From Bigelowiella natans CCMP2755 (Eukaryota > Cercozoa > Chlorarachniophyceae): a stretch of 64,000 nucleotides of DNA. The DNA lies in the NCBI GenBank assembly GCA_000320545.1, contig ADNK01001731.1, positions 1 to 64,000 of the forward strand, given 5' to 3'. The notes below the pieces were generated by a model. The model was not told where the DNA came from and ran no database searches. It was given only the letters and a program-made list of their open reading frames with translations. Made by a program: the position numbers and the translations under genes. This document shows positions 1 through 13,448 of the stretch, one piece after another; position 1 is the first letter of the stretch, and the number at the start of each line of letters is the position of its first letter.

Positions 1-26
1 ATATATATATATATATATATATATAT
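1..26. repeat. (AT)n microsatellite at window edge
   Basis: An uninterrupted AT dinucleotide run opens the window and may extend beyond it. It is the first of several dozen such tracts. Confidence 0.95.
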
Positions 27-306
27 GTATAATATCATTGGTACAAATTGGAATCATACGTCTCTCGATGATCTGACGAAAATGGGCAGCACACACACAC
101 ACGCACTTTGATAAGAATTTTAATGTCTAACACACACACGGACTTTGATAAGAACTTTATTGTCTACACAGTGCCTATCGATCTTTACCACCTAACATCC
201 ACGGAACAGCACACACCCTCACATTAAACGACACATATTCAGCTCAAGACTCAAAACCACCGACCAAAATATATTTATTCAGATCTCGCTCGCTCTCACT
301 TTCCCT

Positions 307-328
307 CCCCCCCCCCCCCCCACCCCCC
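307..328. repeat. poly-C tract
   Basis: A homopolymer run of C with one interruption, downstream of the stop codon of the first minus-strand gene. On that strand it reads as poly-G. Confidence 0.85.
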
Positions 329-448
329 GTCCGTGGAGAGGAGGATTCGTAAAACTACCAGGCCTGCGGCATAAAGGCAATAAACAAATTCTTTCAGGTA
401 GTTCTTCAGATCCTGGCTTATACCTAAGGAAGAGGCCGCAGGCAATGT

Positions 449-451
<3 letters not shown>

Positions 452-484
<33 letters not shown>
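452..484. repeat. (AT)n microsatellite
   Basis: Pure AT run just downstream of the minus-strand stop codon near position 540. Confidence 0.95.
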
Positions 485-488
<4 letters not shown>

Positions 489-539
489 TTCATAAAGAAT
501 AAAATACATAAATATTGAATAAAATTATACGCACTCACA

Positions 540-937
540 TTAGTATACTCTTTCGATGTTATTTGTGTGTACGCGTTTAAAAATAAGAGCAGTTCCGACT
601 CCAGCAAAGATGGAGCAAAGAAATAATATGAGCATCCGGAACGACAGCCATGCTATGTGCCCCCAATACACAAATACTGCATCGATGCTCATATACTCCA
701 CTCTCCCTCCCCCCCTCTCTCACCTCGCAGAGTTTGGTCGCGTTTTTCCCAAATTACGACGATGGCGTTGGTGTTTCTTACCTACAAATGCGTGGCGGCT
801 ATACACATCAATAAGGCAGCAGTCAGATGCTCCATCGCTTACATCTTGCCAATATCACGATATGTGGAGAGAAAACGAAAACCAAAAAGCAAATTTGACG
901 ATCGATTGCCATTAGGAATTTTCAGGCGGAGTTCCGA

Positions 938-972
<35 letters not shown>

Positions 973-977
973 CATAT

Positions 978-1008
<31 letters not shown>

Positions 1009-1289
1009 TATATATATATGTATATATGTTATATTATATCTATCTATCTATACACTATTTCTTTTAACGTACAATTTTATTTAGTTATATATCGAACTAT
1101 CATATACAAACAGCTGTTCCCACGATTGCTACAAACGCACCTTTCAGCCTTTGTCTTACTGAAGTTGGAAGGGCTTTTGTTCTCGTCTGCAGAGCCTTTG
1201 ATAGTGCTTCTTCGTTGAATGCCAAGGAGAAATAGGCGATTGGAGAAAGGTAAAGATTTCATTAATTCATGGCTAAAAGTATTAATGTA

Positions 1290-1326
<37 letters not shown>

Positions 1327-1598
1327 CACATAGGACTACCCCCCCCCCCCCACCCCCCCCTTCCTTTTCCTTCCTCTCTCTCTCTCCCTGCCTATTAAGA
1401 GAACATCGTTTTCTCATTCTTTCACTGAAATTATCGGCACTAACCTTTGCACTTCTGGGATCTTTTCAATACCCTGTTATTATAGGAATGTCTTGTTATT
1501 TCGTGATGATCATGCCAAATATTAACAGCTATGAATCGTATTATACACTAACACACACACGCACACAAACACACACATATAATTATACTTTATATGTA

Positions 1599-1629
<31 letters not shown>

Positions 1630-1984
1630 CAACGTTATCATACACCCCCAACATCAAAGTAGATCGAATGATTGAAGCATGAAACCAATGGAGAGAGAGA
1701 GAGAGAGAGAGAGAGGGAGAAAAGATAGCATTTTCATACTAGCAAAACAAACTCAAATAGACTCGATGCTGGCAACTGATTTGCATTCAAAACATGTATT
1801 ATCTACACACATAACATGTGTGCATATACATTTGCTCTTACATGCGGCTTGACAGTTTGAGGCATTCCAAGTACAACGACAATGGCGTAGTCGTAGGTGT
1901 CATCGTTGTAGTCGCGGGAGTCACGAATGCGGTCATCTTTCCTCGAAACGATTCCTTCTGTACGCTGGAAAAATGTGTCATCAT

Positions 1985-2040
<56 letters not shown>

Positions 2041-2401
2041 GGCAGGGCCGTGACGAAGTACAATCGAGAGGCACCTTATACGCTTCGCTGTTTACGAAGT
2101 CTTCAAACTTCTTATCCATAGATGACTCTGAGGTGATGGCAATAGCACGGCCCTCCTAACAATGCACGGCACACGCGCACACGCAAACAGCGAAAATGAT
2201 GATGAGGATTTTGGGCTACTCGTAAATCGTATGAAATAATAACGGAATGGAAGTCGTCGCCGCTATAAGGAATAATACCTGAATCGTATGCGTGGCAGCC
2301 CCGCGTCTCCTAGATGCGTTATTGTTCTTCTCGAAATCAAACGCAATAGCTTCCACGTCTGAGTGGGACAAAGTATCGTGACCAGCTTATGTCTCCATAG
2401 T

Positions 2402-2443
<42 letters not shown>

Positions 2444-2506
2444 CAGCAACTAATGCATCATTATGTATGTTGTGTGTGTGTGTGTGTGTGTAGAACGACA
2501 TAGTGA

Positions 2507-2555
<49 letters not shown>

Positions 2556-2977
2556 GGGGGGGCACGCACGCACTCGCTGGTGGGGGTGGGCGCAGGCGGG
2601 AGGGCGCGTGCGAGCGCGCGCGCGAGAGCGCGAGGCTGCACCTGAAGTAGTAGAACAGAAGCTTCTTGTAGGAGGAGAGCGAAGATGTGCTATGATGATA
2701 GAAAGAGCAGTTTTAATACCACACACACAGAGAGACACACGCGCGCACACGTACACGCAAGCATACCAAAATTATGGTAGATTTAGATTACCATTTCGCA
2801 TCTGGCTAAAGGGGGAACGGCTGACGTTTGCTCGCGAAGGAGAAAATGCGTTATTTGATGGTCTAGCTGCAGCATTTTGTGCAGATATGCTGCTGCGGTC
2901 GCTATATTGCGAGCTCCGTCGTTCCAAGAGTCGTTGCACGCGAGACGGCAGCACCTAGGCCACGGGTATACAACAAT

Positions 2978-3016
<39 letters not shown>

Positions 3017-3412
3017 TCCGGAGTGAGACAATTTCCCATGGCTGTCCAATGGTTTAATATGAAATGTTTAAGTTTCATGTGTCCGTGTGTTGTTTGTGTT
3101 GTTTGTGTGTTTGCGTCAGAGAAAACATCAACTCGAATAGCAGGATGAGTTTCTTCTTACTTCCGACATGAGAAACGACTCGTTCCGTCGGTGCTCATAA
3201 TCATAATCTACTCCACGAAAATTATCCCTAAGCGTGCAGAATAGAAGTGCGAGAGAAGGATTGGGTAAGTTTACCATAGCTAACGAGGGAGGCCATGAGA
3301 GGTGAGAGGTGGCTATGTTCAGTGGGGATGGTAACGTACCCAGAATCGTCGCTGGTGCGCCTTCGCATTGACATATTCGAGAACATCATTGGCTGAGCAA
3401 AAAGTACATATA

Positions 3413-3455
<43 letters not shown>

Positions 3456-3650
3456 GTAAGTAAGTAAGTAAGTAACATGCATGGATGTTGGATTAACTGT
3501 CACGGCGCGCACAATGCCACTAGGAGTGAAGAACAAAGGTTTAGGTGTCATTTTGTGAAATACAAGTGTAAAAAATTACAGTTGTAGTGACGATGGACGG
3601 TCTTGAGAGACTCCCACTGATAGAGCTGCGAGTTCCATCCTTGCTATCTT
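540..3650 (-). CDS. Unrecognised multi-exon protein ending in a transmembrane helix
   Basis: I do not recognise the family. Reading the minus strand, phase-consistent exons are 2954-2792, then (after one less certain exon near 2700-2650) 2385-2279, 2155-2075, 1964-1842, 1473-1445, 1206-1160, 844-782 and 652-540, the last ending in TAA. Likely earlier exons lie at about 3640-3590, 3400-3330 and 3210-3150, but their phases did not all join. The predicted product is hydrophilic and rich in Ser and Arg at first, then has an acidic aromatic stretch (RDYNDDTYDYAIVVVLGMPQ). It ends with one hydrophobic helix (LILFLCSIFAGVGTALIF) followed by a basic tail KRVHTNNIERVY. The C-terminal position suggests a tail-anchored or single-pass membrane protein. 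Codon third positions in exon 1964-1842 favour C, which supports that frame over two overlapping open ones. The start is unknown. Introns carry (AT)n, (GA)n and (GT)n tracts. Confidence 0.55.
938..1027. repeat. (CA)n followed by (TA)n compound microsatellite
   Basis: A CA run passes directly into AT runs inside an intron of the minus-strand gene. It generates spurious open frames in both directions. Confidence 0.9.
1986..2040. repeat. (CA)n/(TA)n intronic microsatellite
   Basis: Lies in the intron between exons 2155-2075 and 1964-1842 of the minus-strand gene. Confidence 0.9.
2406..2550. repeat. (AT)n, (GT)n and (GA)n cluster
   Basis: Three different dinucleotide tracts within 145 bases, all in one intron of the minus-strand gene. 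On the sense strand the GA run reads as CT, just 5' of the next exon. Confidence 0.9.
3417..3475. repeat. (GT)n then (TAAG)n repeat
   Basis: A GT run of about 36 bases is followed by five or six copies of the tetramer TAAG. The tetramer reads GTAAG in phase, so the minus or plus transcript contains repeated donor-like sequence; this is probably fortuitous. Confidence 0.85.
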
Positions 3651-4874
3651 CTGATGATCATTAAAGGATCATTACATACATTTTGTTGAAAAAGGAACGC
3701 ATCTTTGTACCTTGCCCTTCAGATCCAATGGAGCTTCTGCCTTCGATTCTACTTCGCATGATCACACAGTCTGGATGGGCTGGTCTCAGTTGTGTTCCTT
3801 CCTCCCTCGGGTTGTTGGAGACTTGGGGTGGGGCCCAAGCGGTGCCTTCTGCTGCCTGGATCGAGGACAAAATTCAGTCTTAAGATTGAATTTGTAACAA
3901 ATTAAGTACAACGAAATTCATGTTGTGACTTGAAGCAGTGGGTGTCGCTTTATATTTGTCTAGGCTTATCAGCGGGATGAAATGATCCTTCCAACTTGAA
4001 AATAAATCTATTTTTTTCCCACATCAATTTGTAGTTGTCGTTCATTTATTTTGCAGACATTTCTTCCCTGCTTTTCTTTAATACCGGTATTTCACTGGTG
4101 TTCCACTGCTCCTTCGAAGACTAGCCGTTTAGGCACGTGTAATTGAAAACATTGCTTTAACAGGTAGTTTATACTACTGCGACATCTAAATATTTCAGTT
4201 TTTTTAAAATTCGGGACGCACAAGCGGCTTGCTGCACAGCTTCATGGTCATTTTGTTCTGTTGATTGTTGTTTGTGTGGCCTCGAGAAAAGGGAAAAAAG
4301 GAATCTGTGTTAACACTTTAGACCAAAATTATAGACCATAAAACCCATAATAAAATTGATAGGCTATCTGCTTCAGACAAGAATATCAAGTCTCTGCTTA
4401 AAATTTCTCGGCGGCTTCTCTCCGCCATACATCTAAATAATTTGGTTATTCTGGTGGGTGCGGCACATGTAAAGAGATAGTCCAAAATTCGGTAATCCTA
4501 GGTAATCCTGTAATCCTCACTTTGAGCAAGGGTGAGCGCGCTCACGAGCGTTGGGCAGATCAGGAAAGTTGAATAATCAGATAAATCGTCTACGTTTTAT
4601 ATACGCGACATCGATTATGTAACGACATTTGGGATGAAATAAATCATGTGGATGAAGGAGCACCCCGACCGGCTGCCCATAAATATGTGCAGTGTTAGAT
4701 AAAAGCCTGGACAACCGGGAGGGGCGGGCAATGGCTTCTTCACACGCTGCTAGCCCGATAGGGATAGATACGGCCACTCTGAGGGAAAGGACCAGGTTAA
4801 AATCTTCTATTCTTCTCGAAGCATTACTAGCTATGTAACCAACATTCTTCCCCTTCCATTATTGTTCTCTACAG

Positions 4875-5785
4875 CATCAACAGGGCCGGCATGTTCAACC
4901 AGTTGATAGATGAGGTGAATTTATGTGAAGAATGATATCGATATTGTCCCTGTTAGTATCCATCTGACATCCGAACTCAACACCGAAACGCTTAAGTTAT
5001 GTGTGTGTACATCGGCCGTGTAGTTTAAGCAATGTGCACTTGGATTAATTAGCTAGTATCGTATCTTTCAGTTGCTGTTAAATTGATGTTTGTAGTCATC
5101 AAATGTTGACCTTAAAGAAACGACGGTGTCAATGATTCTAATCATCAAATGTTGGCTTTAAAGGATGACGTTCTCAAGACACGTCGGCTTATGGGAGAGA
5201 CGGAGGCGAATGAAGTTGACGATGCTTTGCGCAATATGTTCGCCTCTGAAAAAAAGTGGGGTGACGTAGTCTCACATTACTTCACAAGAAAGCTTGTCGC
5301 TGAGAGGTATTACTTTGAATCAATTTTGCTACGCCAAGGAGGAGAGGTGCCGGGGGTTAAATTGAGAAGTATAGTAAAGGGGGGGGGCAGCAAACTGGCA
5401 TCACACCTCTTACCTGGTTTTATTTACTTTTAGAGCCAAAAAGCTAATGGATCTGCCAAAAAAATCCTTGGTAATACTCACCTATTTAGATCAATAACCT
5501 TAAGCGAGGCAAGCGCCATTTACTTCGATTCTATTTCCTGTTACGACGCCGCCATATCCGTATTTCCTAACGTTATATCTATTGGATTATCTTACGCTTC
5601 AAGCTCGAAACTCTAGATATTATCCCACAGCATAATACAAGCGAATACCAGCGAAAAAAAATTATCAAATAGTTTCATTGTGCATCCACGAGATACTGTC
5701 TTCAAAAAAACATTGTATCGTGCTCTATTGATCCTTCAACACGAACCCATTATCAATTCCTCTGGGCCTTACAAATGTCAATCAA

Positions 5786-5861
<76 letters not shown>

Positions 5862-6277
5862 GTGTTTATGTGTTTGTATGTGCGCGCGCGTGTTTTTTTA
5901 TTCAAAATGGACGCATTTAGCCTCCGGAGCCGTTCTACAAATGCTCCCGACCCTTCAGCATGCAGGCCAGCATACGAAGACAAGACCGCAAACGGCAGAA
6001 GTTGGAGGGAGAATGGACATGTGTATATCAAGGGATCTCTCCTCCAGACGCATACGATATGTTTGAGAACGCGGTACCGCAACTCTACTACTACTAAACA
6101 ATATTGAACAATATATAGTAGTAGGGGGGGGGGAGCGACTTTGAAGATGCTGCAAACAACATCGGCATGGCTATGTGGGTTGATTAGATCATGATGGGAG
6201 CAGCCAGCGAATGACTATGAGCCGCCTTTGATATGGGGGGGGGGTTGCAATGTTAACTGTGATAATAAACATAATAC

Positions 6278-6316
<39 letters not shown>

Positions 6317-6317
6317 G

Positions 6318-6352
<35 letters not shown>

Positions 6353-7318
6353 TGAAATGTCGTTCGTATATTCACTTACACTCGAGGGAGTTTACGCCGC
6401 CTCTGAGTATTGTAGAAAGTCGTGTTTTACGTTCATTGTATGCTGTGTGTTCGTCAGGAGTCTGGCGATACCGTGTATAGGCCGGAGTAAGTTTTTACTA
6501 ATAATATATGAAATGCAATGCTCACTAAAGTCTTGCTCGAAATATTTCATATTCAATGTCACAGATTAATTAGTGCGTATGCGAAATTGATCGTTATTCT
6601 TTATTCTTTTGCTTCCCTCCAAACCACAGAAAGCTTGATGATACGACACTAGTCTTCGAGGCACGTTTTGAGTCAGGTTATTATTAAGTTTTGAAAGCTC
6701 AGCGTAATAGCATAGTAGGCCATTCCACATCGCCCTTTTTGCCAAATATAATGTGCAAATGCGGTGGAATACTCATCACGCCGTGCAATTGCCAGGAAAT
6801 CTGTGGTCAGCAACGAAGGTGGGGGCCTTTGAGTACGATTTGTGTGCAAGACCAGACTGGTAGTCAAAACCCAAAAAAAAAGCAAAACCAAAGCCAAAAA
6901 CATCTCTGCTGCTCGATGAAACGGCCAGCTCTGATGCTCGACTGTGGACCTTGCTCTGGTTGTGCGCTGCGATCCTACCAACTTCTTAGGAACACGTCAT
7001 CTTACACGCAATGGTATTTCTTCGCCGTCGGAAATACACGGGCTGGCGAGGTTTGCAGTAGTATAAAAAGGATAATGAAGGGGGGGGGCGCGTCGTTCGG
7101 ATGGGATGCAGTCAGAAGTCAAATTCCTCAGAAATCTCGATTTCTACGTGTGGAAATGATATGCCTTGCTTTGTGCAAGTTGTTTCTATATAGTATAATA
7201 CGTGAGTTATCTGACAGTAAATCCGCATGGGTTGTATATCCAACGTTTCTTTCCATATCATCGATTCGTAACAGTGTGGGTAAATTGTTATTTTTGTATC
7301 TTGTGGGTATGTGTACGC

Positions 7319-7361
<43 letters not shown>

Positions 7362-7367
7362 TCTCTC

Positions 7368-7406
<39 letters not shown>

Positions 7407-7871
7407 TGGTTTCATTTCAGACGTACAAGTTCAATTTTGTAAATATGCTCAAAGACGACAGTTTATATAACTACGGTAGGTAGTATCACCAGCCGTGAAT
7501 TCCTTGCTTTTCTTTCATTTTCCTAGCGCTAATTCTCCCATTTTCACGGATCCCGTTGGAGTTTTTGCCTCTCTCTAAAATAGAGTTGTAGCGGGAATTC
7601 AATGGAAACGACGATGAACTAGATTCTTTGAAACTTCTGAGCACTTTTCTTGCTGAACTCGAAACAAAGCACTAGCGCGACAATAACAGAGAGATGCTGA
7701 TATATTCCATTGGCTGGGTTCTTAGGAATGATGCCTCTGGCCTACTCGGTATTGTTGAACGATGCTGAAGGAAAAGGCTGGTATAGGTAAGAGGACCGCT
7801 TCCTGTATTCTAACAATCCATAGTGCTATACATGGTACAGCATTCTCTACCCACTCATTCCTTCGATCCTT

Positions 7872-7918
<47 letters not shown>

Positions 7919-8486
7919 ATTTTCTTTCTCTCCCCTTCTCCTCTCCCCCCCCCCACATTTCGATTCTTTAGAACTGGGCGTGATATATGCTACTATCGCA
8001 ATCGGAGGGACTATACGTTTACTTTCACCTTCAATGCAGCATACGACATGGTAGTTGAAACCGCAGCAGATAGAGAAGCAATAGAACCGTAGCAAATGAG
8101 CATTTCCTGACTACATAAGAGTTCCGTCTTCTCTTTTTCTAAGCACGTATTGTTCCCCTCTCCCGACTTTCTTTTACACGAAGGATATGATGTTCTTCGC
8201 ATACTGCTATCCGTACACGTTCTCACAGTGCAAGGTCAAAACCATATAGGGAGAGTTGGGGAAGGGGGGGAGAGGGGGGGCGAAGTCGGTCGTCACCACT
8301 ACTCGGTTTAAAAGAAGGTTGTGGTAGTAACAATAAATAGCATGTATTAGAACATGCGAGAAATGTAAGTTCTGACAGCATTTCCTCTCATATTTCAATC
8401 CTCTAGATCGATCTCAAGGAGGCGGAATTATCAGCGAATGGCCAGAAATACATGGTTCTTGTCGCGCATGCAGCAGCAGCATATGC

Positions 8487-8525
<39 letters not shown>

Positions 8526-9840
8526 GTGTGTGTATAATATTTTTTAGTAATTTATGTACATATGCATATATAAGAATAAACACACTAATGCGAGGCAAAA
8601 CTGCCTGATATGATACTGCCAAGTGCTTTCACAAGAAACGCAAAAGCCGAAGAATAATGTATCGCATATACCATTTGAAAGGTGAGGAAAAAGCTTTGCA
8701 GGAGTCTTCAAGGTAGGCGACTGTATGCGTACGCCTAATGAATTCGTTCATATATGTTCCGTAGGCAAGCACTGAGCATTGATTGTGTAAATGTGTGCTT
8801 CAGGGAGGAAAGTAGATTTGCTGGAAATCACCGATGATCCTAGGGATACGGCTGCGAACGTAAAAAGAAAACGCAATTTTTTAAAACACGCGCATATTCA
8901 TAATGATAAAGTGATTGTGTGAGCCAAAGTGCGTGTGTGGATGTGTGAGAAGCTCTATTTCATGGAAGTACTGCATTCATACGATTGATACTTATTTCAA
9001 TTACTGAATGGATTAACTTTCTCTCTGCGTGAGCATAAGAATTGATGCCGTGTTGCGAATAGGCGAAGAAACGAATCGTGCTTTTATCAGGTAAAGCGTC
9101 CACTCCATCCCCCCCCCCCCCCCCCTTCCCCTGATGTAGAGATCGGGGGGGGAAGGAAAATAGAAGAGTGAATTATACCATGGTGGTCAACTATCATCAA
9201 ATCTTGCTCACACAACCATGTCTTTTGCAGCTCGGTGCCATCCTGGGGAGAGCAATTCGTCGTGGATGTTCAAAGGAGCGCTCAATTTCCTCCTCAGCGA
9301 CGATAAGGAAGCAGTTGAGCTGAGAAGGTCCTGCAGCTGCAGTTTTTCCCGGCCAAAATGGCGCAGATGGCGACCGTAGCAATAGCGATGAATTCGGATT
9401 AACTTAGAGATTGGAAAATGTGCTGAAGAGACTCTCACTCCCACGATGCTTGTCATCTCGCATCTTATATCGTCGTTTTTGACGCTTTTGATATTGCCGT
9501 GATCATTGCAGGCAGTTTATATTTTTGTGCGTTCCAATGCTCAACCCAGACGGGGTCTTTCTAGGTACTTATTCGCGGCGCAGCAGCATCCAGCGTACAT
9601 GTATGCTTGAGTGTGCGTGTGTGCGTGTGTGTGCGTGTGTGTGTGTTTACATTCATTACTTGTCCTCAATAAAAGGAAACTACCGATGCTCATTTTCTGG
9701 AAAAGACCTGAATCGACAATGGTTTAAATCAGCATTATATATCTATAGCGCATATATATATATATATATATATATTTATTTATCTCCAAATTGAAGTATA
9801 TCACGAAAAATGTGCAAATAAGCAAATCATTGCTGTTGCA

Positions 9841-9876
<36 letters not shown>

Positions 9877-10172
9877 GGCGAGCTCCTAGCAAATCCCGTT
9901 GTCCAGTTGTCCATGCTCTTAAATGGCTTGTCCTACGGCACCAAGAGGTTCATCATGACCAAAATTCTTGACTTATGTTTCATTGACAGCCTGTGGCATA
10001 CACCTTCATGCACATAGTATAACCCTTGTCGCATATATTTTCGCATAAAAACTATTACAGAAAGTCAAAAACCGCGTCTTTATCGGCACTGATTTACACG
10101 GGCACAGCAAGAAAATGAATGTCTTTATGTACGGTATGTAGATCTTCAAACATTATCACAAAATAGTATATA

Positions 10173-10209
<37 letters not shown>

Positions 10210-10356
10210 TGTGAAATTTCAACTGCTTAATATTGTTCTTTCAGGGTGCAGAAATGAGCGAGGTGTTGGCTCGAGGAAACACGCGACAAATGAGCTTCTT
10301 TTTCCCTACCTTCTTTCTAAGTGAGCAGAGGATGTTATTAGCACTGTTTATCTTCG

Positions 10357-10398
<42 letters not shown>

Positions 10399-11493
10399 GG
10401 CGACTGTGTGTGTGTGTGTATGTGTATGTGTGTGTGTGCGCGCGCTTTTGTATTCGTTTGTATAGTTACATAGGCATAGCGCCGTTATTGCTCATTCTTG
10501 CTCATCGCACTCAAATTGCTTTGTAAGATATGTGATTGCCGGGGTATCTTTTCTTGTGTGCTACCACGTAGGAGAAACGACATGTTCTCGTTCGCACGGT
10601 GCAGGTTTGCGGTGTCCAAATCCAAGAACTCCACGTATCGTGTAGTGCTCTGGAGAGAGGTGGGTGCTAAATTATTCTGCGCGTTGCGCATTACACATCT
10701 AGTGCATGCATGTGATAGTGCCAACTGGGACGATGCAATGCTCCGTTGTTTTTCGTTAAGAAGAACGCTTGGACGTCACCAAGAAGATCTAAGTTGCTCC
10801 CCTCGCTTTTGTAGGCAGGAATACAGTGCACGTACACAATGGAAGCTTCTTTTGGGGGGTAGGAATATAGCGATAAATAGAGTAAAATGTAAATAACTTT
10901 CAACACAAAGGAGAACTACAACAATCGTTCCCAAGACACATATTACTTTTTCTTCATGATGCTGTTGTATGCATCGTTATCACTCTGCAAGTTTTCCGGA
11001 CGCGTTTATGTCTAAACCAGAGCGCTGTGTGCGTGTTTTTATTTTTCGGATCCGTACAAATAAAGCGCATACGACGGGAAGAAGGGGGGCAATCATTTCA
11101 GCCAGCGCGACCTCATGATGCTAGGAGAAGACTGGTGCCGGTAGGCTAAACACGCATTCATGATCAGAGAGATAGAGCGTGTGAGTATTGAGGATCAATG
11201 CCGTGCGCTTTTTGTTTTCCAACTCGAGAATAGATACCCGTAAGTTCAGTATAGTGCAATTGCGCTTGGGAACAAAGAGCCGTGCGGTGGTGAAACATGA
11301 GAGATCGTGGTTTACTAGTACTATTATATATGATATTTACATAATCTTCCCGTAATTGAGTCCGTATCTATAATGTTTCATGTTGAAATGCAGAACGGTT
11401 CTGGACCACTCGAGATGTGCGAAGAACGATTCTGTGCATAGCAGCCTGCATTCGTTTTTAGATGACAACCCAGGTTGCAATCCGATATTTATG

Positions 11494-11543
<50 letters not shown>

Positions 11544-11692
11544 CAAATAGTGTAGAGATCGTCATTCGCCGCCTAAAAACTGTGGCGGTTTCTAGTCGTT
11601 AGCCTTTTAGTTTTGTGGCGATAAGACCATTATTAAATGCTGGGAGGTGCTCTCTGAAATAATCCAGTTCTAATATGCATACAATATACTGG

Positions 11693-11743
<51 letters not shown>

Positions 11744-11867
11744 GTATGTGTGTGTGCGTGTGTGTGTGTGTGTGTTTGTGTGTGTAATAGATGTGCAGGA
11801 TGGGGAGGAGGAAGATTCGTTTGACGAAAGCACAGTAATGAATTTCTTCATGTGCAGTGGCACTCAT

Positions 11868-11942
<75 letters not shown>

Positions 11943-13406
11943 TGCACAATGCACACACGCATAAACGCATAAGCACATGGAGATTATCTTGGAACAAATA
12001 CGCACTTGATGGCGTCACATTCAGGTCAGTGAGGAACCTCCAAAACCTACGATGCTGGTTGATCTAGACACAGGTTGTTCTTTGCAAAATCCCATAGTTT
12101 GGTGAAATCTAAACAGTTTTCTTCCCTCTATACAATGGCCGAATGATACCTCGAAGAAAACACGCGTGTAGTTTGCGTGTTTGCTCGTATGCGAACATGT
12201 AAGTTTGCTTCGTTGTAACCTTTCGTGCGTGCGGATCATCATCAACAGAAAAACGACGGAATGCCCTGGAGAGTGCTATAGAAACCAAGGCCAAAAAAGC
12301 AAAAGCTACTCAAAAAATTAAAAAAACAATTAGGTCGCGCAATAACACAGTACATGCAATGTAATCCAAGCAGAAATTCAAAATTGTCCTTAACAGGGAA
12401 CACAAGCAAACCGTATATTGAAGATAATTCCACATTTGGAAGTGATTATGATTCTAATCATCAGTGGGACTGACGATAGCGACCCTTCTCCGAGGAAAAA
12501 GAGCAAGAAACGAAGCGCAAAGATAACCAAAAAGAATAGCACAAATGCACCCTTTAGAATAGAAAAGGTGACGTGTAAGATAGGGTGCGATATTCATCCT
12601 CGATATTACAATTTTATGAACGACGTAGTACAGTTTTCAATGATCCAAACTTTCCGACACAATATCAATGATTTTCCTTACAGTGATACTGCACCCTCGT
12701 TCATCACGAATCGATAATAAGTGATATGACTCTTGTTGTATACATTCTTCAGTCGCATCGTCAGATAACCAACTTCGTTCCTACAAAGTTTGAGACCGCC
12801 AAAAGGGCGCGGAAATTCAATAAATCAAGGGTGTGTTTCCGCATTTCATCTGCTTTACATGAATACTCCGCTGCGCCACTCACTTTACTTAGACTGGCTT
12901 CAAGTCTTATGACAGTCCTTTGCTGTCGTTGTGTGCGTCTGTGTATGTAATTGTAATGTGTCGGTTGGGCATTTGCCAGAGGGAGCTGCAACGCTATCCA
13001 CGTAGCTCCGCTGCATTGACACCGCCAGTGCGAAAGACAATAGTAAGGAGATCCAAAAATCCGGGTGAGTGGACGCATTTGATAAAACTCAACCGTTTTG
13101 CTGCTAGTATTTAAGGTGTGTATTCCTTCGCCGCTGATTTGCTCGCTTGGTTTCTGTCAGTGCGCTCTCCCAGTTGGGACAAGCTGAGCATACCTCAGGC
13201 CCCAAGCGATGACATCATTTCGGAGGATATTAGTAATCTGACGCTGTCCAAGATGGTATTATCATGGCTAACTTTGTAATGATGAGTTGTCATAATAATC
13301 CGCCCTTTCCCCTTCTCCTCTCTGCCCCCCATCAACCCCCATGTAAAAATGTAACCATTAAAGCAGAAGGTTTATGTGATTACATGCGCGCACAAGCACA
13401 CACGCG

Positions 13407-13448
<42 letters not shown>

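Noticed and set aside
3661-3897. Open frames on all sides at 3660-3900
   Set aside because: Three plus frames and one minus frame are open at once with no supported splice sites or codon preference, so none can be chosen.
5775-6107. Several 100-codon frames on both strands made of Thr-His and Ile-Tyr runs
   Set aside because: They are translations of (CA)n/(TA)n microsatellites; the real exon here is 5966-6073 in another frame.
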